A DNA stretch of 64,000 bases from Musa acuminata AAA Group (taxonomy: Eukaryota > Streptophyta > Magnoliopsida > Zingiberales > Musaceae): assembly GCF_036884655.1 (NCBI RefSeq), contig NC_088342.1:34523501-34587500 (forward strand), in the 5' to 3' direction. The translations under genes were made by a program, and so were the position numbers. Under the pieces are notes generated by a model, which ran no database searches, had not been told where the DNA came from, and saw only the letters and a program-made list of their open reading frames with translations. Below, piece by piece: positions 57,115 through 64,000 of this stretch. Each line of letters begins with the position of its first letter. Position 1 is the first letter of the stretch.

Positions 57115-58584
57115 GATGTCCTTGGATCTGTGCAATGGGAATCGGATTGTGATGAGATCACGATAATGAGATCGATTCACCATTAAACACAGATCCTAAA
57201 TAATCCCGGACATAGGTTACTCGAGAGGGACATCGTGATAACCGGATAGACTGGTGTACTGTATACCCGTCCATATGATGGATGTAGCTGGTCTCATAGT
57301 TGCTCGTGTAGGGACACTAGGGATATAGTACAAGTGCTTATTAGAGAATGAGTTCACTGATTGATCCGCTTACGGAATGCTGAATGGTTGATGATGCCTT
57401 ATTGTCAAATAGAGATTTCGTAGTCCTAGTGGTGTGTATCTGGTCCTTAGACTTAAGATACCAAGGATATCATGTATAAGTGCTCCACTCTTTAAAACCA
57501 GACTTATAAGTTTGGATGTCTCAGATCTAGTATAGCTGGTCATCGGGAGTGGCAGTCGACCTTACGAGGGCTATTGAGTGTCGATAGAGGATCATCCACT
57601 CTCGGCGTCATGAGAGGAATATCCATGTGTTCTTGCTCAGACAAATCCCTAGCCAGGGTCATTCGGATTGAGAGAGAAAAGTTCTCCGAGTGAATCCGAT
57701 TAGAGTAAGACTCGAGAAAAAATCGTATGGGTCTGACAGCACCATACCTGATATACGGTCTTTAGGATATTAGATAGATAAGGGACTATAGGTATACGGT
57801 AACCGAGGACAGATAGATCCAATGGATTGGATTCCCCTATATCGTTTGGGGACTACGGCGTAGTGGTCTAGTACGCCCGTAGTCGATGAGTCAAGTGAAT
57901 TATTATAGAGATAATAATTCACTAAGTTAGAAGATGTTTTGACAGGTATGACTCATGGCCAGCTCGATATTAGGCATAGAGGGTCACACACATATGGTAG
58001 GCATTGCGATGAGTAGAGGTTCGGATATGAGATATTCGTCGGAGCCCCTATCTTATTGGATATCCAATAAGCCCCTGAATTATTGGATCCAATGAACGAG
58101 ATCCAATAAGAGCCCATGAGAGATTATTGGATAAAGATATACTAATCTAAAAGGATTGGGTAATTAGATGCAGATCCAATACCCACTAGGGGAGGATCCA
58201 TTAGGGTTTGATAGGGGACCTCTATAAATAGGAGGGATTCAGTGGTTCATAGGCTAGAGCCTTTGCTTGCCTCTCCTATTCTCCTCCCCTTCTCCACCTT
58301 AGAGCAAGCTTGGAGTTTTGAGAAGCATCGTTGTAGCCCTGCTATTGGATCACTGCTAGAGAGGAGGACGCTTGACCTCCTTCACCCTCTCCTAGAGATT
58401 TGTAAGGAAACAGGGATATACGATCTCTCTAGGTAACACAATCTATTCTATACGTAGTTTGTTTCACAGATTTTTGCACACTAATCTTCACACGACGATG
58501 AACATCTTTTTGAGAAATTGGGGATTTTATTTTATTTTTCTTGTTCTTCCGTTGCGCATGTGATGTCGCCACCAAGATTTTCCA
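57057..58584 (+). repeat. Element E 5' LTR
   Basis: The right end is set by TTTTCCA five bases before the PBS. The left end is placed at TGTATATATGCATA by comparison with E' and is uncertain; 56946-57056 could belong to the element or to its flank. It includes an (AT)n run at about 57068-57110 and a TATAAATAGGAG box at about 58224-58234. The length is about 1.53 kb. Confidence 0.65.
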
Positions 58585-58588
58585 ATAG

Positions 58589-58600
58589 TGGCATCAGAGC
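58589..58600 (+). promoter_or_regulatory. Primer-binding site of element E
   Basis: TGGCATCAGAGC, one base different from the usual TGGTATCAGAGC initiator-Met tRNA complement. Confidence 0.85.
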
Positions 58601-58682
58601 TAGGTTGTTCGTGTGAATGATTGGTTTTGAACTATGTATGTTGTGTTTAGGATGAATTTTGACGTTAAATTGTTGACGCAAT

Positions 58683-59140
58683 AGACGATGAAGGGCAGCA
58701 ACTGTTGCTGCCCTTACTGTGCCCAAGGATCTACCTGCTTTCTGCCATCTTCATGCAGGCAGGCCGCCTATAGTGGTAGTGTGCAAGGGCGGTGCCTGCG
58801 GGTGTTGGACCCGCGAGCAAAGGTGCCACGGGGCAACGGTGCCTCCGGCCGTGGCGCCCGTGGTCTGAGGCACCACAGGGCAGCGGTGCCTACAACTGCT
58901 GCTCCCCCGTGGGGTGATGCGCCGTAGGGCAGCGACAACTGTGGCCTCTGCTTCCGCAAGCGAAAACCCCGCAGGGGCGGCCGCCCGGCGAGGCAGCACC
59001 ACCTGCGGGCGCTGCCTCGCGGGCAAAACCACCCGCGAGGGCAACGCTACCCACGGGGGCGCTCACCTACAAGGGCGGTGCCCTAGCCTCGTTGCACATG
59101 CCGTCGCCGGCAGGGTGGCGGCGACAGCAGTAGCATGAAA
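58683..59140. other. GC-rich leader segment of element E
   Basis: About 460 bp rich in GGTGCC, GGGGCGG and CCCGCGAG motifs between PBS and gag. Frames are open on both strands but low-complexity. It resembles in style, not in sequence, the GC-rich patch at 31426-32190. Confidence 0.45.
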
Positions 59141-59368
59141 GAGGGAGAGGGGCTTAGGTTTTTGGGCAAAAAGATAGTTTTGCCCCTTGGAAATTGAGAA
59201 ATTTCAGTTTCTATCTTTTGTCCAAATTATGAAAATACCCTTAGGAATTCAGAAATTTCCTACATATCCCTGATTTCAAAAAATATTAATTAATTAAAAA
59301 GTTTAGTTGATTATTATTATTTATTATTATTTAGTAGTGCTACATGATTATCTGGTGTGTTTGCTTAT

Positions 59369-59501
<133 letters not shown>

Positions 59502-59646
59502 ACATGTTCACACATGTTATATTAGGAGACCAAATCATAGAAACATCTCTCTTGATAATATTAAGTCAGTAAACGTGAGGTAATTAGATTGACCCACATG
59601 ACCTTCCATCGTTATAGGCAGGAACCGATTCGCGGTGTAGATTGAG

Positions 59647-59940
59647 TTAGTCGAGTCCCTCGAGGCTCACCTATATCACAATTCGCTATCTTGCTTATGA
59701 CATAGAGATATCACCGGTGACCTGAGGACATAATATGCTTAGTCGAGTCCCTCGACGGTATATCATCGAATCAAACTCATCTTGTAACGATAGTATTGAC
59801 TTAACCGAGCATCATGGTTAGTCGAGACCCTCGAGACCATAGTGATTTGGAGGCCAAATAGGATGAAAATTATAAGGAGTTGTGATCGGCAAAAGTTGCC
59901 TACCTTTTGGGCTTAGTGTGATTAGTCAAGTCCCTCGAGG
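59647..59940. repeat. Four spaced copies of TTAGTCGAGTCCCTCGAG motif
   Basis: Copies at about 59647-59664, 59739-59755, 59818-59835 and 59922-59940, spaced about 80-105 bp. Each has a CTCGA(G) inverted core around GTCCC or ACCC and is followed by sequence that differs. They lie in the element E leader, upstream of gag. Confidence 0.75.
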
Positions 59941-60127
59941 TTACACTAAGACGGTGATTGGATCCTGATCCCCACGAAAAGTCTGTCGGAGAATTTCGTT
60001 TCACGTGTTGAGGGTGTTGCGTAGCTCACTAATAAAATAGTGGGAGCATATTAAGATAGAAGCCCATATCTTGATCGTTTATTTCTTGCAAAATTTGCAT
60101 GTCATTCATTTCTGCTGCATCTTTATT

Positions 60128-60990
60128 TTCAGAAAATATCGGTTTCAAATCCCTTACGTGGCATACTTGATGTCAACCGCCTCATTGGTCCAAATTATAT
60201 GGATTGGCTCCACAACTTGAGAATTGTTCTTACGGTAGAGAAAATCGCATACGTCCTTGATATAGTGATGCCTACACCTGAGGAAGGGTCAAGCGAGGAT
60301 GAGATCGCTCGATATATGAAGTATATTGATGACTCCACTTTTGCTCAGTGCTACATGTTGGGCTCTATGACTCCTGAGTTACAGAGACAATATGAAAAGA
60401 TGGATGTCAGATCCATTCTCCTACATGTCCATAAATTATTTGAGGAATAGGGAAGGACTCAGCAATATGAGATATCCAAGAGCCTCTTCCGTGCTAGGAT
60501 GACTGAGGGGATAGTAATTCAAAACCATGTCTTAAAGATGATTAAGTGGATAGAGAAACTCATAAGACTAGGAATGGTCCTAGAGGATAACTTATGTGTG
60601 GACATTATGCTTCAGTCTCTACCAGATTCCTTTTCACAGTTCATAATGAATTTTAATATAAACAAGCTTGAGGTGACTCTCCTAAAGCTCTTCAATACGT
60701 TAAGAGAGGCAGAGAGTACTATTAAGAAAGAGAAGCCAGTTCTCTACACTGGTAAGATCAGAAAGAAAAGGAAAGCAGAAAAATCCCTTAAGAAGGGCAA
60801 AGGCAAAGGCAGGTCAGGTAAAGCAAAGGTTGCTAAGAAAGACCTAGCAAAGGACAAAGGCTAGTGCTTCCACCGTGGCAAAGATGGGCACTGGAAGAGG
60901 AACTGCAAAGAGTACCTTGCAGAGAGGGCAAAACAAAAGCTTGGAGAAGCTTCAGGTACATTCATGATCAGTCTCCATTTGTTAGACTCT
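60128..60990 (+). pseudogene. gag: Element E gag (broken)
   Basis: The coding resemblance starts near 60136 without an intact ATG (ATA at the expected place). LIGPNYMDWLHNLRIVL opens a typical copia gag. An in-frame TAG lies at 60448-60450 after KLFEE. The frame then continues with [17 protein letters not shown] to a second TAG at 60862-60864, just before the zinc knuckle. That knuckle reads CFHRGKDGHWKRNC, with its second cysteine changed to arginine. Confidence 0.8.
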
Positions 60991-61001
60991 TCTGATAACA
61001 C

Positions 61002-64000
61002 ATGGGATTGGATACTGGAAGTGCTTATCATATATGCAATTCATTGCAGGTTTTGGCAAGGCCTAAGAGACTAGAGAAAGGCAAGATGGACCTCAAGATG
61101 GGCAATGGAGCAAAAGTTGCTGTAGTAGCTATTGGCGAGGTCACCCTACATCTGCCTAGTGGAGCTTTTATTGCATTAGATGCATGTTATTTTGTTCCTT
61201 CTATTATCAAAAATATTATCTCCATTTAATGTTTGACAGTTAGTGGATATAAATTAGTTTTTGAGAACAATGGTTATTCGATATTATTAGATGATGAGAT
61301 CATCACGAAAAGAACATTGCATAATGGTTTATTTATGCTAGACACTACTCCATATATCATGAATGTAAGTGTGTCTAAGAGGAAACGAGATGAGGTGAAT
61401 AGTGTATACCTATGGCATTGTAGGCTAGGTCACATCCATGAGGAAATGATTCAAAAGTTGCTAAATAATGGATATTTAGATCTATTCGACTATGAGTTAT
61501 ATACAACTTGCAAGCCTTACTTTCGTGAAAAATTGACCAACTCTCCATTTAATGGAACACTAAGCTGCTGGAACTCATACATAGTGATGTATGTGGACCA
61601 ATGTCAACTCATGCCATTGGTGGTTACTCCTACTTCATTACCTTTACTGATGATTTCTCAAGGTATGAATATGTGTACTTAATGAAGTACAAGTCCGAGG
61701 CATTTGAGAAATTTAGAGAGTATAAGAATGAAGTGGAGAACCAAACTGAAAAGAGTATCAAAACTCTTCGATCAGATCGAGGAGGTGAGTACTTAAGTAC
61801 AATGTTTACTCAGTTCCTCAAGGACCATGGGATATTATCCCAATGGAAACCTCCTTATATACCTCAGCTGAATGGTGTCTTTAAAAGGAGAAATCGTACA
61901 CTATTAGACATGGTACAGTCCATGATGAGTTTCGTTGACCTACCCATCTTATTCTAGGGATATGCCCTAGAGACCGTAGCTTATCTTCTAAACAGAGTTC
62001 CAACTAAGTCAGTAGTGTCTACACCATATGAGATATGGAAAGGGAAGAAGCCCATTCTTAAGGTTGTTAAGATTTGGGGCTGCCCTGCCCACGTTAAAAG
62101 ACACAACCCTGATAAGTTAGAATCTAGAACAGAGCAGTGCAAGTTCGTGAGATACCCCAAGGAAACTTATGGGTATTATTTCTATCATCTTGAGGACCAA
62201 AAGGTCTTTGTAGCCAAGAGAGCAGTGTTCCTTGAGAAGGAACACATTCTTAGCAGAGATAATGGGAGCATGATAGAGTTGAGCAAGGTTGGAGAACTAA
62301 GCTCAAGCACCACTCTACAACTCGAGTCTGTTCTGGTACCTAACACACAAGTTTCAACTTTACGTAAGTCTGACAGAGTATCCCATCTTCCTAAGAGATA
62401 TGTTGGACATATTAGAGGAGAGGATGTTGAGGACATTGATCCTCAAACCTCTAAGGAAGCTATTATGAGTATAGACTCAGGGAAGTGGCAAGAAGCCATG
62501 AATTCTGAGATGGATTCTATATACTCCAAAAAGGTTTGGAACCTAGTTGATGCACCCGAAGGTATTATACCCATCGATTGCAAGTGGATCTTTAAGAAAA
62601 AGATCAAAGTAGATGAAAAGGTAGAGACCTATAAAATAAGGCTAGTGGCTAAGGGGTATCGTCAAAGCAAAGGCAAGGTGTTGACTATGACGAAACCTTC
62701 TCACCCATAGCAATGCTAAAATCCATCTGAATTCTATTGGCTGTTGCAGCATACTATAATTATGAGATTTGGTAGATTGATGTAAAAATCGCATTCCTCA
62801 ATGGGAACCTCAAGAAGGAGGTGTATATGATACAACACGAGAGATTCGTGTCCAAGAACTGCCCAGATAAGGTGTGCAGGTTGTTTAGATTTATTTATGG
62901 ACTAAAGTAAACTTCCCAAAGTTGGAACATAAGATTTGATGAGATAATCAGATCTTATGACTTCATTAAGAATGAAGATGAGCATTGTGTGTACAGGAAG
63001 GTAAGTGGGAGCGCTATCACCTTTTTGGTGTTATATATGGATGACATCCTGATCATTGGAAATGACGTAAAAATGTTATATATAGTAAAGGCTTGGTTAT
63101 CTAGACACTTCTCTATGAAGGACTTAGGGAAAGTATCCTATATCTTGTGGATTCAGATCTATAGAGACAGATCCAAGAGAATGCTTGGCTTGTCCCAATC
63201 CAAGTACATAGAAACCATTGTCAAAAGGTTTAGGATGGAAAATTCCAAGAGAGGTCTCATACCGATGAGATATGAGATATCACTTTCTAGGAGTATGTCC
63301 CCAAAGACTCCAAAAGAAAGGGTGAACATGGATATGATACCTTATGCCTTAGCAATAGAGTCTATCATGTATGTCATGCTATGTACTAGGCCTGATATAG
63401 AGCATGCTCTGTGTGTCACGAGCAAGTATCAGGTGGATCCAGGCTTGGAGCACTGAAAAGCAGTAAAGTATATCCTTAAGTACTTGAGAAGGACTAAGGA
63501 TCTTTTACTAGTATATGGAGGTAGTAGCCTCAGGGTTGAAGGCTACATAGACTCAAGTTTTCAGTCTGATGTCGATAATAACATATCAAATTCAGGATAT
63601 GTGTACACCATGAATGGAGGAGTAATGTGCTGGAAGAGTTCCAAGCAAGATACTACTGCTGACTCGACCACAGAGGCGGAGTACATTGCTGCAGCAGATG
63701 CAGCAAAGGAGGGAGTCTGGATGAAGAAGTTCATCACAGATCTGAGAGTCGCGTCGGGTAGCGAGGGGCCAATTTCCTTATAATGCGACAACAACGGGGT
63801 GATTGCTCAAGCAAAAGAACCCAAGTCTCATCAGAAATCTAAGCATGTTCTGAGGAGGTTCCTCTTGATCAGAGAGATCATAACCCGAGGAGATGTAGCT
63901 GTGGAAATAGTTCCATCCGAAGATAACATTGCAGATCCACTAACAAAGCCGTTGTCTCAGATTGTCTTTGAGCATCATAGGGATCTAATTGAGATTAGAC
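61002..64000 (+). pseudogene. pol: Element E pol: protease, integrase, RT, RNase H (broken, incomplete)
   Basis: Protease DTGSAYHIC with the aspartate codon at 61011, frame-shifted relative to gag. TAA at 61227-61229. Integrase zinc motif WHCRLGHIH near 61415-61440 with a CKP half-motif where two cysteines would be expected, then a frameshift near 61560-61600. The integrase core has SDRGGEY at about 61774. TAG lies near 61955. RT begins after KWIFKKK, with a frameshift near 62670, several stops at 62728-62910 and YMDD at 63034-63045. RNase H has STTEAEYIAAADAA near 63670 and a stop at 63781-63783. The sequence still reads through a final ADPLTKPL region near 63930 before the window ends. Confidence 0.85.

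Overview
The window is plant nuclear DNA. It is AT-rich and intron-bearing, with many Ty1/copia and Ty3/gypsy LTR retrotransposons primed by plant tRNAs and an RTE-type LINE. The repeat style suggests a monocot, perhaps Zingiberales such as banana, but this is an impression and no database was searched. There are no prokaryotic features, tRNA or rRNA genes, or CRISPR arrays.

Only one host gene is visible. It is on the minus strand from the ATG at 30583 leftwards and continues past base 1. Thirteen exons (697 codons) were joined by eye using GT/AG splice sites and phase. They match the N-terminal part of strumpellin, WASH complex subunit 5 (WASHC5), in order. Its introns are long and full of old transposons: a gypsy 3' end in intron 13; two copies of a dispersed TIR-like repeat and a 55-bp tandem repeat in intron 10; a gypsy relic split by a GCG-rich repeat in intron 8; a TIR-like repeat carrying a TGTCACGGAC-ended insertion in intron 6; and a decayed antisense RTE LINE in intron 3.

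Upstream of the gene, 30584-33370 holds the putative promoter, a GC-rich patch (31426-32190) and featureless AT-rich DNA.

From about 33.4 to 54.8 kb is a nest of LTR elements, ordered by target-site duplications (TSDs). An old minus-strand SIRE-like LTR fragment (G) is split by a plus-strand solo LTR (B, TSD CCCTT). B is split at its TATA box by a minus-strand gag-only SIRE-like element (A, TSD TAAAT). A's 5' LTR is split by a nearly complete plus-strand SIRE-like copia element (C, 39627-52150, TSD GAAAG). C is split 21 bp before its 3' LTR by a 4.56-kb GC-rich LTR element with no recognisable gag or pol (D, 46359-50916, TSD ATTGT). D is the most novel-looking object here.

From 54.8 kb to the end there is a minus-strand copia LTR (E'), a SIRE-like LTR fragment (F), then the plus-strand 5' LTR, PBS, leader and degenerate gag-pol of a second copia element (E), which runs off the window at RNase H. 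None of the retroelements looks able to move on its own: each is interrupted by stops or frameshifts, truncated, or lacks pol.
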